Shown here piece after piece: positions 5,914 through 5,983 of a DNA stretch of 5,983 bases. The position numbers and the translations under genes are program-made. Origin of the DNA: Deltaproteobacteria bacterium (GTDB lineage Bacteria; Desulfobacterota; Desulfomonilia; UBA1062); the NCBI GenBank assembly GCA_020053185.1, contig JAGVNP010000272.1, forward strand, positions 1 to 5,983, given 5' to 3'. Every line of letters starts with the position of its first letter. The first letter of the stretch is position 1. The notes under the pieces are model-generated. The model did not search any database. It was not told where the DNA came from and saw only the letters and a list, made by a program, of their open reading frames with translations.

Positions 5914-5983
5914 ATTCGAAATTCGCAATTCGAAATCCGAAATTTGTAATCCATAATCCTTACCCCTTAGTCTTTAACACCTA
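5914..5983. repeat. Heptanucleotide tract, ATTCGAA family, running to the window edge
   Basis: Ten contiguous units fill the stretch exactly: ATTCGAA, ATTCGCA, ATTCGAA, ATCCGAA, ATTTGTA, ATCCATA, ATCCTTA, CCCCTTA, GTCTTTA, ACACCTA. Position 7 is A in all ten, and the units drift step by step away from ATTCGAA with distance from argH. One base separates the tract from the GTAA family. It may continue beyond the window. No gene is visible in it. Confidence 0.8.

Noticed and set aside
5906..5934. Intrinsic terminator on the minus strand upstream of argH, with a T-run at 5914-5908
   Set aside because: The only stem before the T-run is four A/T-rich pairs from TTCG/CGAA repeat units; it is too weak, and the T-run arises from the junction of two heptamer families.
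5855..5983. Sigma-70 promoter for argH
   Set aside because: A/T-rich heptamers give several loose -10 or -35 look-alikes, but no pair with good matches and 16-18 base spacing.

Overview
This window is a bacterial amino-acid biosynthesis cluster. All seven genes lie on the minus strand, so transcription runs from high to low coordinates: argH, a small lipoprotein, lysA, dapA, dapB, a fumarylacetoacetate-hydrolase (FAH) family enzyme, and the first 32 codons of folK, which is cut by the window edge. The order argH / small lipoprotein / lysA / dapA / dapB resembles clusters known in Geobacter-like Desulfobacterota. The lipoprotein implies a diderm cell envelope. Base composition is moderate. Together with 7-base repeat tracts in both long gaps, this suggests an environmental Gram-negative lineage such as Desulfobacterota, Nitrospirota or Omnitrophota. 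That placement is inference and weakly held.

Layout from 5' to 3' of the transcripts: 5855-5983 is the argH leader plus two consecutive heptanucleotide repeat families. argH (5854-4469) overlaps the lipoprotein gene (4469-4086) by one base. A 294-base gap (4085-3792) is filled mostly with diverged heptamer repeats and holds a possible 24-codon leader ORF ending 8 bases before lysA. lysA (3791-2538), dapA (2526-1654), dapB (1644-844), the FAH gene (844-95) and folK (98-1) then follow with gaps of 11 and 9 bases or overlaps of 1 and 4 bases, so they very probably form one transcript.

Function: ArgH makes arginine. DapA and DapB carry out the first two committed steps from aspartate semialdehyde to diaminopimelate, and LysA decarboxylates meso-diaminopimelate to lysine. 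The middle diaminopimelate steps (an aminotransferase or succinylase route and the epimerase) are not in this window. The FAH enzyme has an intact family signature but no obvious step in these pathways. FolK begins a folate segment.

The enzymes themselves look ordinary and intact. The unusual material is non-coding: period-7 repeats of several different sequence families occupy both long intergenic regions, with direct evidence of one-unit expansion or contraction. I found no CRISPR, tRNA, rRNA, insertion sequence, convincing riboswitch or intrinsic terminator, and no promoter I could defend.
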